From contig NZ_RXLO01000005.1 in the NCBI RefSeq assembly GCF_003958645.1, positions 248,001-312,000 on the forward strand: a stretch of 64,000 nucleotides of DNA, read 5' to 3'. Shown here piece after piece: positions 9,730 to 18,054 of the stretch. Position numbers and translations under genes: made by a program. The notes beneath the pieces are model-generated. The model did no database searches. It was given only the letters and a program-made list of their open reading frames with translations, and was not told the DNA's origin. Source of the stretch: Chitinophaga rhizosphaerae. GTDB lineage: Bacteria > Bacteroidota > Bacteroidia > Chitinophagales > Chitinophagaceae. Within the stretch, counting starts at the first letter, position 1. Every line of letters begins with the position of its first letter.

Positions 9730-9751
9730 TGGAAAGGGACCGAAATCCAAC

Positions 9752-9790
9752 AGCTACCGGTGCTTGCACCGGTAGCTCCCTCTTCCTGAA
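9752..9790 (+). terminator. Hairpin terminator after susD1
   Basis: A perfect 12-bp inverted repeat (AGCTACCGGTGC and its complement, almost no spacer) is followed by a pyrimidine-rich CTCCCTCTTCCT stretch. It lies 22 nt after the susD1 stop and probably ends the operon, although the T tract is weak. Confidence 0.65.
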
Positions 9791-9872
9791 ATTACCCTGT
9801 TGATCCCCGGTCCGACTACTGCTTTGCGTGGGCTTTAATTCCTCATTATTCACTTCCAGAAAATTAAAACCC

Positions 9873-10268
9873 ATGAAAAAAATCCTTCTTTGCACCCTGT
9901 TTTGTTTCATCACATTTGCGCCCGCTTTCAACATCTCCCAGGCTAACGCTGCCGTAGCGAAAGTCTTCAGCCAGGTTTACGGCTTCAAAACCTGGGACGA
10001 TTACCCGCATTCGCCCGCCCCGGCAAGCTATACCGTTGCCCTGAACAGCGGCGGCTCCGCCACGATGATCGTATACGGCAACCCGCTTTCGCCCGACTAT
10101 ATTACGGTTGACGGTTACCTGATGACCGTCACCAGCACCAATCATTCCTTCGACGGCCTCGAAACGATCGAGGAATGGACCGGCACTGTGAATGGCACGC
10201 CCATGCATTTCAAAGCGAGACAGATCTATAACTACCTGACGCTCCAGGGCTGGTACGGTAGCTTGTAA
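9873..10268 (+). CDS. Small secreted protein of unknown function
   Basis: This 131-residue protein has a clear signal peptide (MKKILLCTLFCFITFAPAF, cleavage likely after ANA). The mature part of about 105 residues is rich in Thr, Tyr and Gly and predicted to be beta-rich (SYTVALNSGGSATMIVYGN). I recognise no domain. The start was set at 9873, where a Lys-rich n-region begins; an in-frame ATG 45 nt upstream would break the signal peptide. A terminator-like hairpin separates it from susD1 and another follows it, so it is probably a single transcription unit. Confidence 0.7.
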   Translation: MKKILLCTLFCFITFAPAFNISQANAAVAKVFSQVYGFKTWDDYPHSPAPASYTVALNSGGSATMIVYGNPLSPDYITVDGYLMTVTSTNHSFDGLETIEEWTGTVNGTPMHFKARQIYNYLTLQGWYGSL

Positions 10269-10302
10269 TTTTACCCGCCCGCGCAAAGCAGATTCCAGAT
10301 AC

Positions 10303-10344
10303 AGGCAAAACGGGCACCGTTGCAACGGTGCCTGTTTGCTGTTT
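10303..10344 (+). terminator. Intrinsic terminator
   Basis: A long imperfect stem (GCAAAACGGGCACCGT pairing with ACGGTGCCTGTTTGC across a TGCA loop) is followed by TGTTTTG. It lies about 35 nt after the small secreted protein gene. Confidence 0.7.
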
Positions 10345-10531
10345 TGCATATCGTTCGCTACAGCACCGACAGGCACCGGGCGCAATATTGCCAGGCCATC
10401 TTTCCCGTTCTGCCAATCGGATTGCAATCGTTTCCATAATATTTTTTTCCTATTTCGTGGCGGAAATTTCGCCGATGTTTGATTTCGTGTAGAATAAGTG
10501 TAATTTGAACATCTGATAATCGGTTCCGTAC

Positions 10532-11089
10532 ATGCTGAGTAACTGGCAGGAAAAAATTGCGCTACATGGAGACGTGGCTTCTTTCGAGGAGTTGTACCTG
10601 CATTATTCCCCCGAGCTGCTTCGGTTTGGGATGTCGTTCCTGTCGGACCGGGAGATGGTGGAAGATATCGTTGCGGAAACATTTGCGGGGTTGTGGAAGA
10701 AGCGGGAAAAGCTGGCGGAGATCGATAATATCCGGGTGTACCTTTACGCATGCATCCGTAACGCAGCATTGAACCATCTCCAGCACCAGCAGAAGCGGAT
10801 GTTTTTTCCGTTCGACCAGCTGAATGTGGAGCTGCAACCTTTTTTCGAGACGCAGGACCCCGAGCGCCAGTGCATCGACCGGGAGTTGCAGGCAGCCGTG
10901 GCGCGGGCGGTAGACGCCCTGCCGCCCAAATGCCGCATGATCTTCCGGCTCGCCCGGGAAGAGGGGCTCCGATACAAGGAGATCGCCGCCATTCTTAATA
11001 TTTCGGTCAGAACGATCGACAGCCAGGTCGCCATTGCGCTGAAACGCATCCATGCCGCCATTTCTCCCTACCTGGTCCGTTACCCGTAA
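10532..11089 (+). CDS. ECF RNA polymerase sigma factor (FecI-type)
   Basis: A 185-residue ECF sigma factor. Region 2 covers about 20-90 (FEELYLHYSPELLRFGMSFL, DREMVEDIVAETFAGLWKKR, VYLYACIRNAALNHL). Region 4 covers about 125-175 (LPPKCRMIFRLAREEGLRYKEIA and a helix with SVRTIDSQVAIALKRIH). It is followed in the same direction by its FecR partner, 73 nt away, then by SusC2 and SusD2. That is the standard trans-envelope regulatory order. The likely target promoters are its own operon. The 260-nt region upstream (10269-10531) contains the preceding terminator and an AT-rich part probably carrying its promoter. Confidence 0.94.
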   Translation: MLSNWQEKIALHGDVASFEELYLHYSPELLRFGMSFLSDREMVEDIVAETFAGLWKKREKLAEIDNIRVYLYACIRNAALNHLQHQQKRMFFPFDQLNVELQPFFETQDPERQCIDRELQAAVARAVDALPPKCRMIFRLAREEGLRYKEIAAILNISVRTIDSQVAIALKRIHAAISPYLVRYP

Positions 11090-11162
11090 AAAATATTATC
11101 CTTTCTTTTAGGTGATCGGCACGGCGGATTTGTCTTATAATCAAATCCAATACTTCTTTTTC

Positions 11163-12227
11163 ATGTCTGCCGATAGATACTGGATACTCACTGCCCGCAA
11201 ACTCAGTGGTGAAATAACCGAGGCGGAGCTGGCGGAACTGGCTGCCATGGAGGTCCCCGGACCGGAGAACGACGCCGCGCTCTCACTCATGGCCAAACAT
11301 TGGCCGGCCGCACCACCCCCTGTCGACGAAGCCGGAAGGAACCGCATGCTGGAACGCCTGCGCAGGAAGATGTCGGAAGCGGCGGAAGACGGCACGGAGC
11401 CTGAAATGGTGCCGGAAATATCGCATAGGCGTTCCCGCCGCCGTAGCATCCTAACCTGGTCGGGCCTCGCTGCGGCCTGCCTGGCCGGAATTTTCCTCAT
11501 CCGTCATTATACGGCCCAACCGCAATATCCGGCCCACGAAATCGTGGCCAGGCCGGGTATCAAATCGAGTATCACGTTGCCGGACGGGACTTCCGTTTGG
11601 TTGAACGCTGGCAGCACGCTCACTTACGACGAAGGCTTCGGCACGGCAAACCGGCGCATCAGGCTGGTAGGCGAAGCCTATTTCGATGTGGCGGCCGAGC
11701 CGGAGCTACCCTTCGTTATTTCGGCGCCCAACGTGGAAGTGACCGTTCTCGGCACCGCTTTCAACCTCAAGGCTTACGAAGGGGAATCTTCGGTGGAAAC
11801 GGCGTTACTGAGCGGCAGCCTCCAGGTAAAATATCCCATCGGCGGGAAGAACGAGACCGTTCTCCTCAAACCGATGGAAAAACTGAAGATCGACCGGAGC
11901 GGGAGGCAGGAGAAGGAATCCATCGCGATCGAATCGCTGCAGGTAAGACCGGGCAACGATAGCCTTATCGCTGAAATCGCGTGGAAAGACAATACGCTTA
12001 TCTGCGACAGGGAACCTTTTCCCATGCTCGCCGTCCGCCTGGAAAGATGGTTCAACGTAAACTTCCGCATCGACGGTGGGAAAGCCGCCGCACTCGAATT
12101 TACCGCATCATTGAAAGGGGAAAGGCTGGAAGAAGTGCTCCAGGCACTGAAAGCCGCATCAGGCAACAAGTTCGATTATGAATACGATCGCGCGACGCGC
12201 ACTGTGAGCATTTCGGACCGTAATTAA
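11163..12227 (+). CDS. FecR-family anti-sigma factor
   Basis: A 354-residue anti-sigma factor. The cytoplasmic N-terminal domain (1-95) contains the usual YWILTARKLSGEITEAELAE opening. The membrane helix is at about 97-114 (LTWSGLAAACLAGIFLI). The periplasmic FecR domain at 120-225 has IKSSITLPDGTSVWLNAGS, GEAYFDVAAEPELPF and VLGTAFNLKAYEGE. A DUF4974-like end has MLAVRLERWFNVNF. It should transmit ligand signals from the STN domain of SusC2 to the sigma factor upstream. A GTG start at 11112 is possible, but the ATG at 11163 matches the family beginning. Confidence 0.92.
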   Translation: MSADRYWILTARKLSGEITEAELAELAAMEVPGPENDAALSLMAKHWPAAPPPVDEAGRNRMLERLRRKMSEAAEDGTEPEMVPEISHRRSRRRSILTWSGLAAACLAGIFLIRHYTAQPQYPAHEIVARPGIKSSITLPDGTSVWLNAGSTLTYDEGFGTANRRIRLVGEAYFDVAAEPELPFVISAPNVEVTVLGTAFNLKAYEGESSVETALLSGSLQVKYPIGGKNETVLLKPMEKLKIDRSGRQEKESIAIESLQVRPGNDSLIAEIAWKDNTLICDREPFPMLAVRLERWFNVNFRIDGGKAAALEFTASLKGERLEEVLQALKAASGNKFDYEYDRATRTVSISDRN

Positions 12228-12309
12228 TATGTAATCAACCAAATCACACTCATCAAAATCCACGAATCGTTATGAAAATGAATTCCACTTAACATTCTCT
12301 GCCATCGAA

Positions 12310-12335
12310 AAGGGGAATGCGGTCACATTCCCCTT
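12310..12335 (+). promoter_or_regulatory. Leader hairpin upstream of susC2
   Basis: A perfect 10-bp stem (AAGGGGAATG with CATTCCCCTT) closes the loop CGGTCA. It parallels the susC1 leader hairpin in loop sequence, closing TG/CA pairs and distance to the start codon (93 nt from loop to ATG). A second inverted repeat (GATGCCC...GGGCATC) lies between this hairpin and the ATG. The role is unknown. Confidence 0.6.
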
Positions 12336-12412
12336 CAGAAAGTTATCTGTATGGATGCCCTCCGCTTGGAAAGGGTACGGGCATCTATTGTCTAACCATC
12401 TCAATCAAAGGT

Positions 12413-15400
12413 ATGAAAAAATTAATCAGGACCTGCGGCTTGCCGTACCGGCCTGCTATCACCCAGTGCATTAAAGTTATGAAGATCACTTTCCTGCTGC
12501 TGATCGCCTGCCTCCAGTTGCAGGCCGGGTTCTCGCAAAAGAGGATCACGGTCCGCTTCGACCAGGCCAGTCTCAAGGAAGCGCTACGCCAGATAGAGTT
12601 GCGCACTTCCTTACGGTTCATATACAACGACGACCTGCTGCCCGCCGGCAAAACGGTCAGTCTTTCCCTGCAAAACGCCAAAGTGGAAGACGTACTGTCT
12701 GCCGTGCTCGACGGCACCTCGCTGCGCTGGTCCATTCAATCGTCCGGCATGGTCGTGATTTCGCCGGACCCCGGCGAAACGGCGCGTTTCCTCGTTGTCA
12801 GGGGAACGGTCAGAGACACGGCCGGCGCGCCGTTGCCGGGAGCCATCATCCGGCAGAAAGACGGGCCGGCAGGCACTACCGCCTCCGAAACGGGCGCTTT
12901 CGAGCTGAACGTCCCCGAAGGCACGGTGCTCATTTTTTCACTCATCGGTTACGAAACCCGTGAGCTGCCCGCTTCCGCCGCTCCGATGGACGTTCAGCTC
13001 AAAATAACCACCAGCGCGCTGGAGCAGGTAGTAGTGGTAGGTTACGGCAGCGATACCCGCCGCAAACTCGTAACCTCCGTTTCCACCATCAAAACCGACA
13101 AGATGGCGTCGCTGCCGTTCAATAACCTCGCCGATGCGCTGGCGGGCCGTGCGCCCGGTGTGCTGACCATGAGCTCCGGCGGAGAACCGGGAGTTGGCTC
13201 CGCGAGGGTCGCCATCCGGGGCGGCTCCGGGCCCGACAGGGGAGGTCCGCTGTATGTGATCGATAACATCGTATCGTCGAGGTTCGATTTCGAAAACCTC
13301 CAGCCGCAAGACATCGAAAATATTTCCATTCTTAAAGACGGCGGTGCCACCGCGGTTTACGGGGCCAGGGGCGCCAACGGCATCATCCTCGTTACCACGA
13401 AACGCGGCCGCGCCGGCAAAGTGAATATCAACTTCGGCGTACTGACCGAATTTGCCCGGCCCACCGTGCTCCCCAAACGCGTCAACGCATATAATTACGC
13501 ACTTGCCCAAAACGCGGCCGCCGCGGCAGACAACCAGCCCGCCGTGTATTCCCCGGGCCGCCTCGATACCATCCTCAACCGGAAAGATCCCTGGGTTTGG
13601 CAAGACAACGATTGGTACGACATGACGCTGCGCAATTATACGCCGCAGACCAAATACAGCCTCGACGTCAGCGGAGGGTCCGAAAAAACGACGTATTTCT
13701 TTTCACTGGCCTACTTCAACCAGCACAGCAATTACAAAACGGACGTCACCGGCTTCAAACGCTACAACGCACGCGCCAGCATCACCCAGCATTTCGATAA
13801 ACAGGGCCTGACGGCCGGCGCCAACATGTACGCCACCATCACCAACAACAGGTTCCCCGGCGCTTCGGCATACGAGATATGGAGCCACCTGCAGAACAGT
13901 CCGCCGCTCAAGCTCGGCTACAACGAAAACGGTACCTATGCTGCCGGGGTAGACCATCCGCTGGTAGACATCGATGGCCGTTCCGGTTACCGCCGCGACG
14001 AGTACCGCAACGTGAACGGCAACCTTACGCTCGATTGGCAGGTGCCCTGGGTGAAAGGTCTGAAAGCCGGGCTGCTGGGTTATTACAAAATCGAAGACCG
14101 CTTCCGGAAGGGATGGTTCACCCGCGCGCCGCAGTTCGACAACCTGGGCATCGAACAATACCGTACCCCGCCTTCGCTGGAAGAGATCGTGGACCGTTAC
14201 CAGGCTACCACGCTGCAGGCCCGGATCGAATACCAGCAGCGTTTCCGTAAACATTCCGTGAACGTACTGGCGCTCTATGAGGAAAGCGAAGAAAAAAGCG
14301 AACAGTTGGCTGCCAAAAGGATCAATTTCCCATCGTCTGCCGTAGACCAGCTTTTTGCCGGCAGCAACATCGGCCTCACCAACGGAGGCGTTGCAGGAGA
14401 AGGCGGCCGCCGCGGATATGTGGGCCGCGTAAAATATGATTACGACGCCCGCTACATCATCGAGGGTAGCTTCCGGTACGATGGGTCCGACCGCTTTCCC
14501 AGGGAGCGCAACAGCAAATGGGGCTTTTTCCCCTCGCTGTCTATCGGATGGGCCGCCAACGAAGAGACATTCTTCCCATTCAAAAATATCTTCGACCAGT
14601 TCAAGCTACGGTATACCATGGCAACGGTTGGCAACGACGACGTCCGCGACCCGTCCGGCAACTCCGTCCGTTTCCCTTACCTGCTGAACAGTTATTCCCT
14701 CATCGAGAACGCTTATGTGGTAGGCGGGAACCCGATGACGGGGTTCCGGGAAGGCAGCCTGGTAGACAGGTTCGTGCTATCATGGTATTCTACCCGCGAT
14801 TACAATACGGGACTCGATTTCGCATTGCTGCGCAACCGGTTGAGCGGTACGGTGGAATATTTTTATAAAAGAACGACCGGTTACATCATCAATTCAGCCG
14901 CGCGCTACACCACGCCGCTGGGCACCAGCCTGCCGTATGCCTCCTCCGGCTCGGCGTTCAGAAGGCATGGGATGGAACTGCAGCTGAATTATGCAGACCG
15001 CGCCGGCAAAGACTTCAATTATTCCATCGGCGGTAACCTGACGATGTACAATGAGCTGTGGGAGCGTAACGACAGCGAAGACAGCATTTCCCTGAAAAAC
15101 CCCCTCCGCCGCCAGACCCACGCCACCTTCGTTTGGGGCACGGGACTGCACAACCTGGGATATTACCAGACGGTGGACGACATCATCAACAACCCGCGCT
15201 ACACGCCCGGCGGACAGCTTACCCCCGGCGACATCCGCTACCAGGACACCAACGGCGACGGCAAGATCGACGGAAACGATGCCACCCGCATCGGCAAGCA
15301 AAGATTCCCGGCGCTGACCTACGGCGTGAACCTGGCGGCCAGTTACAAGGCTTTCAGCATCGAGATGCTGTGGCAGGGGACCGGCACCCGCACCGTAAGG

Positions 15401-15802
15401 CTCCAGGGCTCGCTGACGGCTTATACGGCCACTAACCTGGTGTACGACTTCCAGCGCGACTTCTGGACGCCCGGCAACCGCGATGCGCGTTTTCCCCGGC
15501 AGTCGCTTTCCTCAGACCGCAATGGCAACAATAACTACGCGCCCGGCGGCACTTCTTCCGATTTCTGGTTGATGGACGCAAGATACCTCCGGCTGAAAAG
15601 CCTGCGCATCGCGTTCGACGCGAAGAAGCAGTTCCCCCGGCAACTGGGATTCCTCAACAGCTGCCTGCTGACGCTGAACGGGACGAACCTGCTGACGTTC
15701 TCGCCCGTGACAGACTTCTTCGATCCCGAAACTTCCGACGAAAGCAATTACGGATACCCCGTACAGAAAGTCTATTCTGTTGGCCTGAACATCGGATTCT
15801 AG
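12413..15802 (+). CDS. SusC/RagA TonB-linked outer-membrane receptor with STN domain (SusC2)
   Basis: A TonB-dependent transporter of 1129 residues with a signal peptide (ITFLLLIACLQLQAGFSQ) and an STN domain at about 45-115 (VRFDQASLKEALRQIE, FIYNDDLL). A carboxypeptidase-D-like fold follows at about 130-205, then the TonB-box-like segment EQVVVVGYGSDTRRKL. The plug carries VAIRGGSGPDRGGPLYVID and ILKDGGATAVYGARGANGII, and the barrel runs to the terminal GLNIGF. The STN domain together with the FecI/FecR genes upstream indicates ligand-induced expression. SusD2 starts 24 nt later. Substrate is unproven, but the downstream GH35/GH110 genes suggest galactose-containing glycans. The frame extends upstream to 12317, overlapping the leader hairpin, so I prefer the start at 12413. 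Confidence 0.95.
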   Translation: MKKLIRTCGLPYRPAITQCIKVMKITFLLLIACLQLQAGFSQKRITVRFDQASLKEALRQIELRTSLRFIYNDDLLPAGKTVSLSLQNAKVEDVLSAVLDGTSLRWSIQSSGMVVISPDPGETARFLVVRGTVRDTAGAPLPGAIIRQKDGPAGTTASETGAFELNVPEGTVLIFSLIGYETRELPASAAPMDVQLKITTSALEQVVVVGYGSDTRRKLVTSVSTIKTDKMASLPFNNLADALAGRAPGVLTMSSGGEPGVGSARVAIRGGSGPDRGGPLYVIDNIVSSRFDFENLQPQDIENISILKDGGATAVYGARGANGIILVTTKRGRAGKVNINFGVLTEFARPTVLPKRVNAYNYALAQNAAAAADNQPAVYSPGRLDTILNRKDPWVWQDNDWYDMTLRNYTPQTKYSLDVSGGSEKTTYFFSLAYFNQHSNYKTDVTGFKRYNARASITQHFDKQGLTAGANMYATITNNRFPGASAYEIWSHLQNSPPLKLGYNENGTYAAGVDHPLVDIDGRSGYRRDEYRNVNGNLTLDWQVPWVKGLKAGLLGYYKIEDRFRKGWFTRAPQFDNLGIEQYRTPPSLEEIVDRYQATTLQARIEYQQRFRKHSVNVLALYEESEEKSEQLAAKRINFPSSAVDQLFAGSNIGLTNGGVAGEGGRRGYVGRVKYDYDARYIIEGSFRYDGSDRFPRERNSKWGFFPSLSIGWAANEETFFPFKNIFDQFKLRYTMATVGNDDVRDPSGNSVRFPYLLNSYSLIENAYVVGGNPMTGFREGSLVDRFVLSWYSTRDYNTGLDFALLRNRLSGTVEYFYKRTTGYIINSAARYTTPLGTSLPYASSGSAFRRHGMELQLNYADRAGKDFNYSIGGNLTMYNELWERNDSEDSISLKNPLRRQTHATFVWGTGLHNLGYYQTVDDIINNPRYTPGGQLTPGDIRYQDTNGDGKIDGNDATRIGKQRFPALTYGVNLAASYKAFSIEMLWQGTGTRTVRLQGSLTAYTATNLVYDFQRDFWTPGNRDARFPRQSLSSDRNGNNNYAPGGTSSDFWLMDARYLRLKSLRIAFDAKKQFPRQLGFLNSCLLTLNGTNLLTFSPVTDFFDPETSDESNYGYPVQKVYSVGLNIGF

Positions 15803-15826
15803 TTTTCATCAACAAAAAAGAACGAC

Positions 15827-17521
15827 ATGAAAAAAATAATATGGATGGGAGCGGCGATCATCGTATTCTTTACGGCCTGCAAACAGGATTTGCTGGATAA
15901 GGGATACCTGGACCGTTTTCCCGAAGAAGCGATCTGGAAAGATAAAAACCTGGCGGAAGGGTTCCTGTTCGGCACCTACGGCAGCGTGCTGCAACTCTAC
16001 TATAACCAGAAGATCGACGACTGGACGGATAATAACTGTAACAACTATACGAACAACGTAACGCTTGAAAACATCGATAACAGTTATGATGCCGGGTGGA
16101 ACCAGTACGGCCGGATCCGCAGCTGTAACCTCATACTGGAGAAGCTTGGCGCCAGCACGTTGATTCCCGAAGCAGACAGGAAAGTGATGATGGCCGAAGC
16201 GAAATTCCTCCGCGCGATGGTGTACTTCTATCTCGCACAGCGCTTCGGCGGCGTGATGATCGTAGACAAGGTGCTCGATCAGAACACGGAAGATTTCCGC
16301 CAGCCGCGCAAAAGCATCGGGGAAACGTACGCGTTCATCCTGAAAGACCTGGAAGATGCGGCGGCCGAACTGCCGGCTTCTGCTCCCACCGGCCGCGCCA
16401 CGAAAGCCGCGGCGATCGCCATGCGCACACGCGTAGCGCTGCAGGGAGCGGCATACGTGCCCGCAAAAAAGGACGCCTACCTCGATATGGTGCTGAACGA
16501 TGCCCAGGCCGTGATCGGAATGAGCTACGCGCTCGACGCCGATTATGCCGGGATGTTCAATGATTTTGGGAAAGCACAGGCTTCCAAAGAGCTGATCCTG
16601 GCTTATTTCCGCAAAAGTATCAATACGACGTTTTCCGGCACCGCCATGCAATACCTCTGCCCGAACCACGGCAACGAGAAGCTCAATCCCGGATACAACC
16701 ACCCCGCCTATGTGGAAAGCTTTGAAGGATGGCCGGAACGCTTCCCGTCCCAGAACCTCGTGGATGCGTACGAAGTGATCGACGATGCGGACGGAAAGGC
16801 CCGCAAATGGGACCAGTCATCGTACTACCTGGATTTTCTGGCCAATGGCGGCTACGTTTCAAAAGCGATCTACTTCAACCGCGACAAACGTTTCTACGCC
16901 ACGATCGTATACGATTCCACCAAACTTTTCAATAACGTGGTGTGGACCCGCGCCCTGGGCAATCTCAACCGGCTCAGCAATACCGGTGGGGAATGGGGCG
17001 TTTCGGAAACCAACTATTACTACCGCAAAGGGTTATACGAAGCGAAGAAGGTTTGGTACAGCGACCCTACCGACCATCACCAGTCCGTCATCCGGCTCGG
17101 CGAAGTTTACCTTAACTACGCTGAAGCGCTCCTGTTGAAGGGCCGTACCGCCGAAGCTGTAGCCGCGATGAACAAAACGAGGGAAACGCACGGCGGTTTG
17201 CCGGCGCTGGAAAATCTGTCGCAAGCGCAGGCATGGGCCGCATACAGGAACGAGCGCCGGGTGGATATGGTGTTGGAGGAAGACCGCTACTGGAGCCTCC
17301 TCCGATGGGCAAAGTTCAACGGCCTGACCGCTATCCCGGAACTGGCGGAAAGCATCCGGGGAATAGATATCGGGGCCGACGGGCGCTCTTTCACCCTTAC
17401 AACCATTTCGCTCAACAACAACGCCAACCGCCAGTTCAATCCCCGCAGGTTCCTGTTTCCTGTACCCCTGGCACAGGTGCAGGCCAATCCCAACCTGCTG
17501 CCCAATAACGATGGATGGTGA
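15827..17521 (+). CDS. SusD/RagB-family nutrient-binding lipoprotein (SusD2)
   Basis: A 564-residue outer-membrane lipoprotein partnering SusC2. The lipobox has Cys18 (FFTACKQD). The N-terminal part shows LLDKGYLDRFPEEAIW and the C-terminal part shows AAYRNERRVDMVLEEDRYWSLLRW, both typical of the SusD family. It ends in a RFLFPVPLAQVQANPNLLPN motif, a variant of the usual SusD end. It overlaps nothing and is followed 26 nt later by a small lipoprotein gene in the same direction, so the three genes are probably one operon with the regulators upstream. Confidence 0.95.
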   Translation: MKKIIWMGAAIIVFFTACKQDLLDKGYLDRFPEEAIWKDKNLAEGFLFGTYGSVLQLYYNQKIDDWTDNNCNNYTNNVTLENIDNSYDAGWNQYGRIRSCNLILEKLGASTLIPEADRKVMMAEAKFLRAMVYFYLAQRFGGVMIVDKVLDQNTEDFRQPRKSIGETYAFILKDLEDAAAELPASAPTGRATKAAAIAMRTRVALQGAAYVPAKKDAYLDMVLNDAQAVIGMSYALDADYAGMFNDFGKAQASKELILAYFRKSINTTFSGTAMQYLCPNHGNEKLNPGYNHPAYVESFEGWPERFPSQNLVDAYEVIDDADGKARKWDQSSYYLDFLANGGYVSKAIYFNRDKRFYATIVYDSTKLFNNVVWTRALGNLNRLSNTGGEWGVSETNYYYRKGLYEAKKVWYSDPTDHHQSVIRLGEVYLNYAEALLLKGRTAEAVAAMNKTRETHGGLPALENLSQAQAWAAYRNERRVDMVLEEDRYWSLLRWAKFNGLTAIPELAESIRGIDIGADGRSFTLTTISLNNNANRQFNPRRFLFPVPLAQVQANPNLLPNNDGW

Positions 17522-17547
17522 TTTTTTGTAAACGATTTAAAAATTGC

Positions 17548-17994
17548 ATGATGAAAAAATACTTGATGATAGGGTTGTGCGTGGCTGCGGGGTTATTGTC
17601 TTCCTGCCTGAAAAAGGGACTGGACGAACTGCCGGCTTTCAGCGACGCCAACATCACCCGTTTCGATTTTGAATACCGCTGGAACGACAACGGCGTCTTC
17701 CGCGTAGTGCGCTTCAACACCAATGCGCCCGCCATCAACGGGAAAACGATACAGGTTACTACCACCGTTCCCGCCGCCGCCGGAAATTTCCCGGACGCGG
17801 AGCGTGGCAAAGTGACCACCGCCAACATCGTGGGCATGTGCGACGTTTCAACGGCCGCATCCATTAAACCCCTCAACGGCGCCCCGGCCCTGGGCGCCCC
17901 GGGAGATTACTCAAAGCCCGTTTCCTATGAGGTGACGGCAGCCGACGGTAAAACCAGGAACACCTGGACCCTCGAACTGACGCTCGTTAAATAA
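17548..17994 (+). CDS. Small lipoprotein, DUF5018-like, of the SusC2/D2 operon
   Basis: A 148-residue lipoprotein with Cys20 in the lipobox (AAGLLSSCLKKG). The mature part contains ITRFDFEYRWND and ends in a beta-rich stretch, YSKPVSYEVTAADGKTRNTW. This resembles the DUF5018/Ig-like domains found in small lipoproteins beside SusD genes. It probably sits on the cell surface as an accessory binding protein for the SusC2/D2 pair. Two ATG codons in a row (17548, 17551) are both possible starts. A strong terminator follows. The family assignment is from pattern memory and is moderate. Confidence 0.7.
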   Translation: MMKKYLMIGLCVAAGLLSSCLKKGLDELPAFSDANITRFDFEYRWNDNGVFRVVRFNTNAPAINGKTIQVTTTVPAAAGNFPDAERGKVTTANIVGMCDVSTAASIKPLNGAPALGAPGDYSKPVSYEVTAADGKTRNTWTLELTLVK

Positions 17995-18009
17995 ACACGG
18001 CATCACCTT

Positions 18010-18046
18010 GGCAGCCCGCAACTCCCGGCGGGCTGCCTTATCTTTT
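18010..18046 (+). terminator. Intrinsic terminator after the SusC2/D2 operon
   Basis: A perfect 10-bp GC-rich stem (GGCAGCCCGC / GCGGGCTGCC, loop of 8) is followed by TTATCTTTTTG. It sits 9 nt before the GH35 gene start, so the glycosidase pair would depend on read-through or on a promoter inside this short space. Confidence 0.8.
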
Positions 18047-18054
18047 TGTTTCGT

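Noticed and set aside
6658..9750. Very long minus-strand open frame (about 1000 codons) opposite susC1/susD1
   Set aside because: It is a shadow produced by third-position GC bias in susC1/susD1; the translation has no domain and the plus-strand genes are certain.
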